Assembly (NCBI GenBank): GCA_014376445.1
Contig: JACMRM010000021.1
Coordinates: 1 to 32,071 of the forward strand
Length of the DNA: 32,071 bases
Reading direction: 5' to 3'
Source: Bacteriovorax sp.
GTDB taxonomy: Bacteria > Bdellovibrionota > Bacteriovoracia > Bacteriovoracales > Bacteriovoracaceae
Part shown: in pieces, positions 7,566 through 15,869 of the stretch
Position numbering within the stretch: the first letter of the stretch is position 1
Layout of the letters: every line of letters begins with the position of its first letter
Position numbers and translations under genes: made by a program
Notes under the pieces: generated by a model
Told to the model about the DNA's origin: nothing
What the model saw: only the letters and a program-made list of their open reading frames with translations
Database searches by the model: none

Positions 7566-8596
7566 TCAATCATCCAAAAAGAAAAGTCGCCCTCGTTATC
7601 GGTGCCGGTGCTTTTGGTACCGCTATCGCCCAGGTTATTTCACAAAACTTTGAAAAAGTTATTTTAAAAGTAAGATCTCAGGACATTTACGATGCGATTA
7701 AAAACGGTGAAAACTCGATTTATCTTTCGGGATTAAAAATCGCCGGCAATATTGATGCTGCTCTTTCATGGGAAGAAGTTGATGCTATTCCCGGCAATAT
7801 CGATTTAATTGTTTCTGCCCTTCCAAGCGGCGGGATCACAGAATACTTCAAGGAAAACTACGACAGATTTTTAAGTTATTTAATCAAAGGTATTCCTGTT
7901 GTTTCTCTTTCAAAAGGGATTGATCCGGACACGTTAGAATTATCAGACGATTTATTCTTTGATATGTATCCTCACTTCAAGGATCAGTTCTGCTTTTTAT
8001 CGGGGCCAAGTTTTGCTCACGAAATTATGCAGGATCAGATTACTCTCGTGACACTCGCTGGAAGATCAAAACAGGTTTTAGAGTCCGTCTCAGACATGAT
8101 GAATACTAATTCATTTAAAGTCCTCGCAAGCTACGACGTGAAAGGTGTTCTTCTCGGCGGAGCTTTAAAAAACATCCTGGCAATTGCTGGCGGTATTATT
8201 GAAGGCCTTGGTTACAACCACAACACCCGTGCAGCGATGATCACACGTGGAATTGCAGAAATGCTTCGTTTTGGTGCCGTCTATAATGCTCGCCCAGAAA
8301 CTTTTTACGGACTTTCAGGAATGGGAGATTTAATTCTCACGACAACGGGCGATCTTTCAAGAAATAAAACTTTCGGCCTTGAGCTCGCTAAAGGAAGAAA
8401 GGCAGAAGAAATTATTAAATCACAGCGCTCGGTTGTTGAAGGTTATAAAACTGCAAAGGCCGCTTATTTTATTTCTGAAAGATATGAAATCCGTGCGCCA
8501 ATCTTTAACGGCGTTTACGGAGTTCTCTACAATGATGGAGATCCTAGAGAAGTCATTACAAAGCTTATGAGATCGCCAACCAAATTTGAAACATGA
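7562..8596 (+). CDS. gpsA: NAD(P)-dependent glycerol-3-phosphate dehydrogenase
   Basis: GpsA reduces dihydroxyacetone phosphate to sn-glycerol 3-phosphate, the backbone precursor for phospholipids, in the cytosol. The 344-residue protein has the Rossmann dinucleotide loop IGAGAFGTA (about residues 13-21), VSALPS, SLSKGID, FLSGPSFAHEI, GGALKNILAIAGGI with the expected catalytic Lys203, NHNTRAAMITRG and YGLSGMGDLILT. These are the diagnostic blocks of the bacterial enzyme, and length is normal. The start overlaps the DUF493 stop. It ends 15 bases before the convergent DsbD-like gene, with no obvious terminator between them. Its place behind the Kdo genes groups LPS and phospholipid precursor synthesis in one envelope operon. 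Confidence 0.96.
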   Translation: MINHPKRKVALVIGAGAFGTAIAQVISQNFEKVILKVRSQDIYDAIKNGENSIYLSGLKIAGNIDAALSWEEVDAIPGNIDLIVSALPSGGITEYFKENYDRFLSYLIKGIPVVSLSKGIDPDTLELSDDLFFDMYPHFKDQFCFLSGPSFAHEIMQDQITLVTLAGRSKQVLESVSDMMNTNSFKVLASYDVKGVLLGGALKNILAIAGGIIEGLGYNHNTRAAMITRGIAEMLRFGAVYNARPETFYGLSGMGDLILTTTGDLSRNKTFGLELAKGRKAEEIIKSQRSVVEGYKTAKAAYFISERYEIRAPIFNGVYGVLYNDGDPREVITKLMRSPTKFET

Positions 8597-8611
8597 TCAC
8601 ACTTAAAATTT

Positions 8612-10807
8612 TTAATTCAGCTGCTCTTTAATTCTCCTGAGACTAACAGTCTCACCCAAATTAATCACCGTACCATCTTTTTTCTGAATGAAATAAGCAG
8701 GAACTCCCACTAATCCATTCTTACGAAGAAAACTTCCAATGACTTCATCTCTTTTTGTCCAGTCACCAATCAAAAGTTTCAAGTTATAATCTTTAACCAA
8801 GTTTTTAAAATCAGCCGTATCTAAAACTAGTTTTTCATTCACTTTACAAGTGAAGCACCATTTCGCAGTAAAATCGATGAAGACGACTTCCTGATTTGTT
8901 TTATACTCGCTCATTTTAGATTCAGACCATACTTGCCAGTCAAGACCTTGAGCTTGTTTGTCTCTGATTAAGGCCGTCTGGTCATCTCTGCTGGCCACGA
9001 CATTTGTCGTTGCAATGTTCACGAAAATCCCAAGGCCGATCAGGAAGCTCACAGCACCGATCCATTTCTCTTTTTTTCTTAATAAAAGAAATCCTGTGTA
9101 AATAAAAACAAGAATCCCTCCCAGCTTGATTAAATGTGATGAGCCGTCTACTAGAGCGTTGTACACATCAAGAAGCCAGATGATTGTAAGAAGTAATGTA
9201 GCTCCCAGAATTTTTTTCACTGTGTTCATCCAGTTACCAGGCTTCGGAAGGAAAGCAACAAGTCTTGGATAGATCGCAGTTAAAATAAAAGGGAAAGCTA
9301 GACCTAAACCGATCATTGTAAAGATCAGATAAATTTCCATTGTCGAAGAAGTGAAAGCGAATGTCAGTGCCGTTCCTAAAAAGGGAGCAGAGCATGGAGT
9401 TGATAAAACAGTCGCTAAAATCCCGCTTAAAAAGTCCCCTGTAAAATTTTTTTTCGTCGTCACGTTTCCAAGTGTCGATCCGCCGGGAGTTGCAAATTCG
9501 AATACACCAAACAAGTTGAGTGCAAAAACAAACAGACCAATGATCATGATGGAAATAAAAGAAGGTGACTGAAGCTGGAAGCCCCATCCAACCTGCGAGC
9601 CGATTGACTTTAGAGATAGTACAATCGTCGCAAGCGTTAAAAACGTAAAAAGAATCCCAAGCGTATAAAACACATTGTGCTTGATGATCGCTTTGTGTGA
9701 TTCATTTTTGTACTTAACAAGCCCAAAAAGTTTTATAGAAATAACAGGAAGAACACACGGCATGATGTTTAAAATCAATCCGCCGATGAAAGCTAAAACT
9801 AAATAGTAGCCGATGGATCTATTGGCAGCGTTGACTATTTTTGACGAGGTATCGGAGGCACCCCCCATATCAACAGGAGCGGCACCTTCAGGTTTTGCAA
9901 CTACCGTGACTTCTGCTAAATCAAAGCTGGTAAATTTCTTTTCAATGAGAAGAACTTTCTTTTGAATCGGATCAGAAAATAAAAAACGAAGATTCTTGGG
10001 CTTTGTAAATTTTCCGTCTGCTGATAACGGTTCAGGAGGAGTCTGGTATTCGCCGTCCCAGCTAATTTCCATTGATCCTTTGATATCAGTTTTTGTGACT
10101 TCAAGATTTTCGTGTTTCACATCAAACGGGAGTTGGGGAAAAGCATAGAGTAGGTTAGTATCCTTCAAAAAAGTTACATCAGTTGTTTTACTAACACTGT
10201 AGAGTAAAACAATTGTGCCGGGAGTTTTTCCTTTTGCGAGCTTGATATTCAGGTATTCCGGCATGACAGAAAGTTTTGGTAGAGCATGAAAGCGCTCGGC
10301 CAAAAGTGTCGAATCGTAATCAGCATGAAGATCTGGAGTCGCTGTCATTACTTTTCCCGGAGCTATTTTAAACTGCGAGAGCTGCTGGCCTGGAACGCAG
10401 ATATGCTTGCACACCAGCCACGTCGATTTCAAATCAATTATTTTTCCGCTGAATTTGTTAAAATCTTTTTTTGAAAGCTTAAAGAAAAAAGTGTAGCCGC
10501 CTTCATAACCATATGCCCAAAGATTTCCCGGTTCGATGAAGCGGCGTGGAGCAGGCCATTCGACTTCTTCCAGCTTTATTTCTTTTCCGGCAATCGTGAA
10601 AACATTTTTAACTGCAAGACCTGCGTCACCCGGGTTTTTCCAATAAGTATGCCAGTGTGGAAAGTTTTCAAAACTCAAGACCAGGTATTCATCAGCGCCG
10701 TTTTTAAAAGATTGCACCGCGAGTGTAACAGGTTTTGCGGGAACACTTTCTTCAGCGTGAAGGGCCGTGAAAGACAAAAAAAGTGTAAGCAGAATGATAA
10801 TTCGCAT
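8612..10807 (-). CDS. DsbD/ScsB-family thiol:disulfide interchange protein
   Basis: This 731-residue inner-membrane protein moves electrons from cytosolic thioredoxin to periplasmic disulfides. It has a signal peptide (residues 1-18, ending TALHA). A periplasmic N-terminal domain to about residue 320 contains VCKHICVPG with Cys133 and Cys137, a ScsB-like pattern. The multi-helix DsbD core has redox Cys351 (NIMPCVLP) and Cys472 (STPCSAPF). The C-terminal thioredoxin-like domain has WCFTC (Cys651 and Cys654). All six expected redox cysteines are present. AAGGA lies upstream of the ATG. The N-domain favours the ScsB-like branch rather than classical E. coli DsbD, so I give no symbol. Periplasmic clients are unknown; several small Cys-containing secreted proteins in this window are candidates by inference only. 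Confidence 0.9.
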   Translation of the reverse strand: MRIIILLTLFLSFTALHAEESVPAKPVTLAVQSFKNGADEYLVLSFENFPHWHTYWKNPGDAGLAVKNVFTIAGKEIKLEEVEWPAPRRFIEPGNLWAYGYEGGYTFFFKLSKKDFNKFSGKIIDLKSTWLVCKHICVPGQQLSQFKIAPGKVMTATPDLHADYDSTLLAERFHALPKLSVMPEYLNIKLAKGKTPGTIVLLYSVSKTTDVTFLKDTNLLYAFPQLPFDVKHENLEVTKTDIKGSMEISWDGEYQTPPEPLSADGKFTKPKNLRFLFSDPIQKKVLLIEKKFTSFDLAEVTVVAKPEGAAPVDMGGASDTSSKIVNAANRSIGYYLVLAFIGGLILNIMPCVLPVISIKLFGLVKYKNESHKAIIKHNVFYTLGILFTFLTLATIVLSLKSIGSQVGWGFQLQSPSFISIMIIGLFVFALNLFGVFEFATPGGSTLGNVTTKKNFTGDFLSGILATVLSTPCSAPFLGTALTFAFTSSTMEIYLIFTMIGLGLAFPFILTAIYPRLVAFLPKPGNWMNTVKKILGATLLLTIIWLLDVYNALVDGSSHLIKLGGILVFIYTGFLLLRKKEKWIGAVSFLIGLGIFVNIATTNVVASRDDQTALIRDKQAQGLDWQVWSESKMSEYKTNQEVVFIDFTAKWCFTCKVNEKLVLDTADFKNLVKDYNLKLLIGDWTKRDEVIGSFLRKNGLVGVPAYFIQKKDGTVINLGETVSLRRIKEQLN

Positions 10808-10887
10808 TGTAAGGTCCTTAAATAATCAGGTTTAAAATTTTCAAATAATCATATTAATTTTACCTCAACTCTGCCCTTAAAAACAAC

Positions 10888-10938
10888 TTTTCAAGTTGTT
10901 TACAATTTATTTACAAAGGGTCGACAAAAAGTTTACAA
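10888..10938. repeat. Five TTTACAA-like direct repeats at exact 11-bp period
   Basis: Heptamers begin at 10888 (TTTTCAA), 10899 (TTTACAA), 10910 (TTTACAA), 10921 (TCGACAA) and 10932 (TTTACAA). Three are identical, and all starts are exactly 11 bases apart, one helical turn. The array lies between the divergent dsbD-like and histidine kinase genes. Its last copy coincides with a TTTACA -35 candidate for the kinase gene. Arrays of 6-7-mers at an 11-bp period are typical binding sites of OmpR/PhoB-family response regulators; that link is inference. Confidence 0.6.
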
Positions 10939-10959
10939 ACAAGTCTTTCCCGGCATAGT
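10932..10959 (+). promoter_or_regulatory. Candidate promoter for the histidine kinase gene
   Basis: TTTACA at 10932-10937 matches five of six bases of the -35 consensus. CATAGT at 10954-10959 matches four of six of the -10, with a 16-base spacer. It lies about 36 bases upstream of the kinase ATG. The -35 is the last repeat of the 11-bp-phased array, an arrangement usual for activator-dependent promoters. A second AT-rich hexamer, TATAAG at 10964-10969, has no matching -35. Confidence 0.35.
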
Positions 10960-10995
10960 GTTTTATAAGCTAAAAGCGAAATTTAATGGGAAGCC

Positions 10996-12312
10996 ATGCT
11001 AAAAAAAATCTTTCACATGCTTGATTTTTTCTTACCGTCACAAATCAGTGATCAGGTCGATATTGCCACACATTTCAGAGCGAGATCTATTGTTGCGGCA
11101 GGATTGCTTGGCATTATTATTACTACTTTTTTATTGCTGGGTACCAGCCTGCTGGAAGTGGCCCTCTTCGTGCGCATAGGAATTTTCATCAGCCTTATCG
11201 CACTTATTACCCTTATTATTTTTTTAAAGACCAGAACTGAGAAGTTTGAGTTTTCTTTAAATCTCGGTGCTTTTTTACAGATCACTATTTTATTCATCGC
11301 CGTGTATAGCAGTGCGTTTTCAGCTCATGGGGCCGGTTTTTTCGGGCTCATCTGGCTGGCTCCGTTATTTTTATTGATTGCTTTTTATTTTAAGCCGCTT
11401 TACGGACTGTGCTTTTTCTTTTTTAATGTCATCATTCTTTCCTTGATCACAAATCACTTTGAAGCGAACTTTTTTTTACCTATTAAGGATCTTGGAAATT
11501 TTAAATCAGTCTTTCTTCTTTATCTTTTTCTCGTTCTGATTTCGAGCTACCTGCTTTCTTATCTTTTTATTCAGCTGAACGGTCTTTTAAAAGAAGAGCT
11601 TTCAAAACAAAAAAATCTTTTACTGGAAAGTGCCAAGTTCCAGTCACTGGGGCAGATGGCATCAAACCTTGCCCACGATATTAACAATCCGCTTTTCACT
11701 ATTCAAGGTAAACTTCACCAGATTAGGAATCTTTTATCTCAGGATCAGCTCGACCTAGATAAATGCGATAATATTATTGAAAATGTTGAAGGTACAATTT
11801 TGAGACTTTCTCAGATCGTTAAAGGGATCAGTACGTTTGCCAGACAAGGACATGCTGATCAAATGGTTTCTGTAAGCGCAGATGAAATTATTAAAGGTAT
11901 AGTTCTTCTCGGTTCAGACCGTATTGTTCAATTAGGGATTACGTTTGATATTAAAGTATCACCTGATACACGCGTGATCTGTTATCCGTCATACATTTCA
12001 CAGGTTATGATCAATCTTCTAAACAATGCTATCGATGCTCTTGAGCATGCTGAAGTAAAATTAATTCAGGTGGAAGTCTTTACTGCTGACAAATGGATCG
12101 AGATTCATGTGAGAGACAGCGGGCCTGGTGTAGATCCAGCTATTGAAGGAAAAATCTTTGATTCTTTTTTCACGACAAAAAAATACGGTAAGGGCACAGG
12201 CCTTGGGCTTTCTATTTCTAGAGGCCTGGTTGAAATTCACGAAGGCCATTTAAAATATAAACGTGTGGGCAATATGACAGACTTTATTGTTTGTCTGCCG
12301 AGTTATGAGTAG
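10996..12312 (+). CDS. Membrane-bound sensor histidine kinase (orphan)
   Basis: The 438-residue protein has about six hydrophobic helices in its first 190 residues and no obvious periplasmic sensor domain. A linker helix and HisKA domain follow, with GQMASNLAHDINNPL (phospho-acceptor His227). The HATPase domain has the N-box NLLNNAID (about 339-346), DSGPGVD, FFTTK and GKGTGLGLSI (G boxes). The His-box resembles NtrB/cyclic-di-GMP-linked kinases of the LAHEINNP type, with Asp in place of Glu. There is no receiver domain and no response regulator gene in the window, so the partner is unknown. It probably signals from the membrane to a regulator encoded elsewhere. The upstream region holds an 11-bp-phased repeat array. 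Kinase identity is firm; the input is unknown. Confidence 0.92.
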   Translation: MLKKIFHMLDFFLPSQISDQVDIATHFRARSIVAAGLLGIIITTFLLLGTSLLEVALFVRIGIFISLIALITLIIFLKTRTEKFEFSLNLGAFLQITILFIAVYSSAFSAHGAGFFGLIWLAPLFLLIAFYFKPLYGLCFFFFNVIILSLITNHFEANFFLPIKDLGNFKSVFLLYLFLVLISSYLLSYLFIQLNGLLKEELSKQKNLLLESAKFQSLGQMASNLAHDINNPLFTIQGKLHQIRNLLSQDQLDLDKCDNIIENVEGTILRLSQIVKGISTFARQGHADQMVSVSADEIIKGIVLLGSDRIVQLGITFDIKVSPDTRVICYPSYISQVMINLLNNAIDALEHAEVKLIQVEVFTADKWIEIHVRDSGPGVDPAIEGKIFDSFFTTKKYGKGTGLGLSISRGLVEIHEGHLKYKRVGNMTDFIVCLPSYE

Positions 12313-12507
12313 CTTTCATTATGGCATGTAACCTTTTTTTCGGGCATGACCTGCTTTGTTTGTTGACGACATTGCTCGGTTAATAGAGCTATTTACTTCA
12401 TTTAACTCAAAATAAAATTCCCTTCAATTTAGATTAATTTTTTTTCTATATCTTCCGAAAATCTTAAGGTGATATGCCATCGTGGCGGACTTTTAGGAAG
12501 AATATTT

Positions 12508-13275
12508 ATGAAAAATACACTTTTAGTTTCGTGTTTAGTGCTCCCATTACTAGGGTCATGTGGTTATGACTTGAAAAGTGAGATGGCGAAGATTGAGCAC
12601 AAGGCAATCATCATCAATAAGTATGAAAACGTTGCCTTAAAACTCGCAAAAGAAAACAGAGAGCTTCACGCCCAGAATAAAAGGCTTGAATTTGATATTC
12701 AAAAACTAAAACAAGACAATGCATTCAAGACGGGAAAACCAGATGCACACGGTGAACCATCGCTGTCAAAAGCAGAGCATGGTGAAAAAGCAGATCATGG
12801 AGCTGGAAGAGCAATTGCCAGTATTAAAGCAGAACCTCTTATTGTAAAAAAAGATTTAGTAGAATGGAAAACATATAAATGGTCAGCTGACGACATGATG
12901 AAAATTGCCGATAAAGAATTCAAAGCAAAAAACTTTGAAAAAGCGGCGCAGTTTTACAGCTCGATCACTGTCTACTACCCGGAGTTCAAGCATTTTGATG
13001 ATGAATTCTATTTTAAAGCAGGGATCTCTTCGTATGAATCGGGAGCACACCATGACTGGACACTAAAACATTTCGAAGCATTGATGGAAAAACACCCTAC
13101 ATCTAAGTACTACAGAAGCGCAAAACTTTGGGTAGCGTTGACTCATATGAAGTTAGGTGAGAAACAGAAATTCTTCGCAACAGTTGAAGAGTTCAGAAAA
13201 AAATACCGTAATACAAATGAATGGAAAATCCTGAGCTCATATTATGAAAACATCGAAGAGAAAATCAATGAATAA
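12508..13275 (+). CDS. TPR-like lipoprotein with coiled-coil region
   Basis: The 255-residue product starts MKNTLLVSCLVLPLLGSCGY, with a lipobox LLGSC that would be cleaved before Cys18. I chose the ATG at 12508, preceded by AGGAAG at 12495-12500; a longer reading starting before the ribosome site is unlikely. Residues about 25-70 are charged heptad-like helix (coiled coil). About 75-105 is a His/Gly/Glu-rich linker with PDAHGEPS and ADHGAG. About 120-250 looks like tetratricopeptide repeats (FEKAAQFYSSITVYYPEF, HFEALMEKHPTSKYYRSAKL), as in CpoB/YbgF or BamD. Its stop overlaps the FecR-domain gene by 8 bases, so the two are probably made together and may work together at the envelope. The 195-base gap before it shows no strong promoter; TTCAAT-N18-TATATC at 12423-12452 is weak. 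Confidence 0.72.
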   Translation: MKNTLLVSCLVLPLLGSCGYDLKSEMAKIEHKAIIINKYENVALKLAKENRELHAQNKRLEFDIQKLKQDNAFKTGKPDAHGEPSLSKAEHGEKADHGAGRAIASIKAEPLIVKKDLVEWKTYKWSADDMMKIADKEFKAKNFEKAAQFYSSITVYYPEFKHFDDEFYFKAGISSYESGAHHDWTLKHFEALMEKHPTSKYYRSAKLWVALTHMKLGEKQKFFATVEEFRKKYRNTNEWKILSSYYENIEEKINE

Positions 13276-14338
13276 ATTTTTAACAACACTTGCAGTTTTA
13301 GCATTACCGGCAATCTCTTCAGCGGCAGGGACATCATACGGACGCATCGTCGATATTAAGGGAAGTGGATTCATCTCTTATGAAGGACAAACTCATGAGA
13401 TGAAAAAAGGTGAGACCATCAACAATGGTTCTGAGCTTATTATCGAGCACTCAGGACAGGTGACGTTTACTGACAATGCTGACCACCGTTTCCATTTAGG
13501 AAATTCTTCGTCAGTTGCAGTTGATGCAGGAAAAGTTGAACTACGAAGCGGTGACGTTTGGGTTCAGTCGATCAACAGTTCAGAAGAAGCGGAGCTTACT
13601 TCTGCGAACGCAAAAGTAAATTACAAAGGCGGAGAAGCGATTCTTTCGTACGATTCTGTAAAAGGCAAAACACAATTAATGGTGATCAATGGTTTAATGA
13701 AATTTTCAAACCTGAGAGCGGCGGAATTAAATTTAACTGTAGCTGAAGGAAATTTTTCTTTTGTTGATCAGAAATTTGAAGAGGGAATGCCCCGCGACCC
13801 GACTCCTGTAGGACAAATAACTTACGGGCAACTGACTGCAATGTTTAAAGGTGTGGCACCAATGGACGTGCATTCTGCAGAGATTTTTAAAGATAAAATT
13901 GAAAAAGGGACTAGAGGTATAGCGAGTGTTCCTGAGACAGCTTCAGAAGTGAAGGCCACATCTCATGAACTGGGAAAAGAGTATAAGAATGAAGTCATGC
14001 AGATGAAAAAACCTGCTAACGTTGCAGCTGCGCATTCAATTCCAGAAGCAAAAGTTGTTTCTAAAAAAACGACACCTGTCGCTAATAAATTAGTTGTAAA
14101 AATTTATGGATTAGTGGGGTCAGAAACTAGTGCAACCACAGAAATCTATGATACAACTACAATTGTAAAAACTGAAAGTACAAAAGGAACGCGAGCTCCA
14201 GCATCTGTACCGGAAACAGCTACGCAGACGGTATTAGATCGGCCAGTTCCTAAAGACGGCGAAATGAAAATAAATCCAACTACGACACCACAATATAAAG
14301 AAAGCGAAAAGTTAATTGATCAACTCAATAAGCTTTAA
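13268..14338 (+). CDS. Secreted FecR-domain protein with duplicated ASVPETA motif
   Basis: The 356-residue protein starts MNKFLTTLAVLALPAISSAA, a signal peptide cleaved near residue 19-20. I chose the ATG at 13268, which overlaps the lipoprotein stop (ATGAATAA). Residues about 22-165 form a FecR-like beta domain: GRIVDIKGSGFISYEG, MKKGETINNGSELI, VELRSGDVWVQS, AKVNYKGGEAILSYD. In FecR-type proteins this domain is periplasmic. Here there is no transmembrane helix or sigma/anti-sigma partner, so FecR signalling is not implied. The tail is Pro/Thr/Lys-rich and probably flexible. It contains a 13-residue motif twice, KGTRGIASVPETA at 213-225 and KGTRAPASVPETA at 306-318. It is coupled to the TPR-like lipoprotein. 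A hairpin spans the stop codon. Confidence 0.75.
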   Translation: MNKFLTTLAVLALPAISSAAGTSYGRIVDIKGSGFISYEGQTHEMKKGETINNGSELIIEHSGQVTFTDNADHRFHLGNSSSVAVDAGKVELRSGDVWVQSINSSEEAELTSANAKVNYKGGEAILSYDSVKGKTQLMVINGLMKFSNLRAAELNLTVAEGNFSFVDQKFEEGMPRDPTPVGQITYGQLTAMFKGVAPMDVHSAEIFKDKIEKGTRGIASVPETASEVKATSHELGKEYKNEVMQMKKPANVAAAHSIPEAKVVSKKTTPVANKLVVKIYGLVGSETSATTEIYDTTTIVKTESTKGTRAPASVPETATQTVLDRPVPKDGEMKINPTTTPQYKESEKLIDQLNKL

Positions 14339-14353
14339 AGCTATTGAGTTGAT
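14319..14353 (+). terminator. Long hairpin spanning the FecR-gene stop codon, upstream of guaB
   Basis: Bases 14319-14329 (ATCAACTCAAT) pair with 14343-14353 (ATTGAGTTGAT), and 14331-14336 (AGCTTT) with 14337-14342 (AAAGCT), with a single bulged A at 14330. The stem is up to 17 bp before allowing a loop at TTTAAA. The TAA stop at 14336-14338 lies in the loop. The sequence after it is ATAAAAATC, and the first T-run (14371-14377) starts about 18 bases later, so it is not a classical intrinsic terminator. It could be a weak terminator, an mRNA 3' end protector or an attenuator for guaBA. Confidence 0.5.
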
Positions 14354-14396
14354 ATAAAAATCTAATCTGCTTTTTTTGACAAAAGAGAGAGCAGCC

Positions 14397-15866
14397 ATGA
14401 CTAAAGTCAAAGATCAACTGGCCCTTACTTACGATGACGTTCTTATCAAGCCTGCTTACTCTGAAAATCTCCCTTCAGAAACCAGCACCATCGCAATGGT
14501 CTCAAGAAATATCAGCCTCAACATTCCGATTGTTTCAGCGGCAATGGACACTGTTACAGAAGCACCTTCAGCTATTGTGTTGGCAGAAGAAGGCGGAATC
14601 GGCGTTATCCATAAAAACCTAACAGCGTACAGGCAAGCTGAAGAAGTTGAGAAAGTAAAAAAATTCGAAGCAGGAATGATTTTAAATCCGGTCAGCGTTG
14701 ATGAAGAGACTACTCTCAGTTATGTAATGGATTTAAAAAATCAAAAAAAGATTACCGGCGTTCTGGTTGTCGACAAAAATAAAAAGCTGGTAGGGATTCT
14801 TACAAACAGAGATCTTCAATTGGAATCAAACTTTAACCAAAAAGTTAAAGACGTCATGACCAAAAAAGACAAACTTGTGACGGCCGATCCAAAAATCACT
14901 GTAGATGAAGCAAAAAAACTTCTTCACAAGCACAGAATTGAAAAATTGCCTTTGATAAGTTCAGACGGATCAATTCACGGATTGATCACTGTAAAAGATA
15001 TTTTAAAAACGATTACGTTTCCGAATGCCAACAAAGATTCATTGGGACGTCTTTGTGTGGCCGCTGCTATTGGTGTAGGTGATAAGGAATTTGAGCGAGC
15101 AAAAATTTTAGTTGAAGCGGGGGTAGATGCTCTTGTCGTAGATACAGCTCACGGACACTCTAAGGGTGTTATCGAAATGGTGAGACTGCTTAAAAAAACT
15201 TTTCCTAATCTCGATGTTGTTGCCGGAAACGTTGCAACAGCAAAAGCGTGCAAAGATTTAATTGATGCAGGCGTTGACGGTGTAAAAGTGGGAATCGGCC
15301 CGGGATCGATCTGTACAACAAGAGTTGTGGCAGGGATAGGTGTTCCACAATTTTCAGCTGTACTTGAATGTGCAGAGTATTGCAGAAAAGCAGGCGTGCC
15401 GTTAATCGCTGACGGCGGGATTAAATTATCCGGTGATGTTGTTAAGGCATTAGCTGCAGGCGCGAACTCAGTTATGATCGGTTCCTTATTTGCCGGAACT
15501 GATGAAGCTCCAGGTGAAATGGTTCTTTATCAAGGACGTGCTTACAAAGTTTACCGTGGAATGGGATCAATGGGGGCGATGACTCTCGGATCAAAAGACA
15601 GGTACGGACAAGCGAGCGTTGAAGACATCGGCAAGCTAGTTCCGGAAGGAATTGAAGGGCAGGTTCCTTATAGAGGTTCACTTTCAACTAACATTTATCA
15701 GTTAGTCGGGGGTTTAAGATCGGGAATGGGATACGTCGGAGCAAAAGATTTATCAGAACTTTTTGAAAAATCAGAGTTCATCACAATTTCAGCAGCGTCA
15801 CTAAAAGAAAGTCATCCACATGACGTTTTTGTGACTAAAGAAGCACCTAACTATCGAATGAGTTAA
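14397..15866 (+). CDS. guaB: IMP dehydrogenase
   Basis: GuaB oxidises IMP to XMP with NAD, the committed step to GMP. I chose the ATG at 14397 (489 residues), which follows a GAGAG purine stretch; the TTG at 14376 would put the start before that site. The TIM barrel starts [14 protein letters not shown] and has [11 protein letters not shown] and [13 protein letters not shown] pair is inserted at about residues 95-210 ([26 protein letters not shown]), a known site of adenine-nucleotide control in this family. Then come [20 protein letters not shown] with catalytic Cys306, [30 protein letters not shown] and the flap region. All key blocks are present. Three bases separate it from guaA. Confidence 0.97.
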   Translation: MTKVKDQLALTYDDVLIKPAYSENLPSETSTIAMVSRNISLNIPIVSAAMDTVTEAPSAIVLAEEGGIGVIHKNLTAYRQAEEVEKVKKFEAGMILNPVSVDEETTLSYVMDLKNQKKITGVLVVDKNKKLVGILTNRDLQLESNFNQKVKDVMTKKDKLVTADPKITVDEAKKLLHKHRIEKLPLISSDGSIHGLITVKDILKTITFPNANKDSLGRLCVAAAIGVGDKEFERAKILVEAGVDALVVDTAHGHSKGVIEMVRLLKKTFPNLDVVAGNVATAKACKDLIDAGVDGVKVGIGPGSICTTRVVAGIGVPQFSAVLECAEYCRKAGVPLIADGGIKLSGDVVKALAAGANSVMIGSLFAGTDEAPGEMVLYQGRAYKVYRGMGSMGAMTLGSKDRYGQASVEDIGKLVPEGIEGQVPYRGSLSTNIYQLVGGLRSGMGYVGAKDLSELFEKSEFITISAASLKESHPHDVFVTKEAPNYRMS

Positions 15867-15869
15867 TTA

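Noticed and set aside
12363-12391. TTGACG in the gap before the TPR-like lipoprotein as a promoter
   Set aside because: No -10-like hexamer at 16-18 bases; the nearest TAATAG is only 12 bases away.
13268-14338. FecR protein as part of a FecI-FecR-FecA iron signalling system
   Set aside because: No sigma factor or TonB receptor gene is nearby and the protein has no transmembrane segment after the signal peptide.
14376-14381. TTGACA upstream of guaB as a -35 box
   Set aside because: It is only about 20 bases before the start codon, so there is no room for a -10 and leader.
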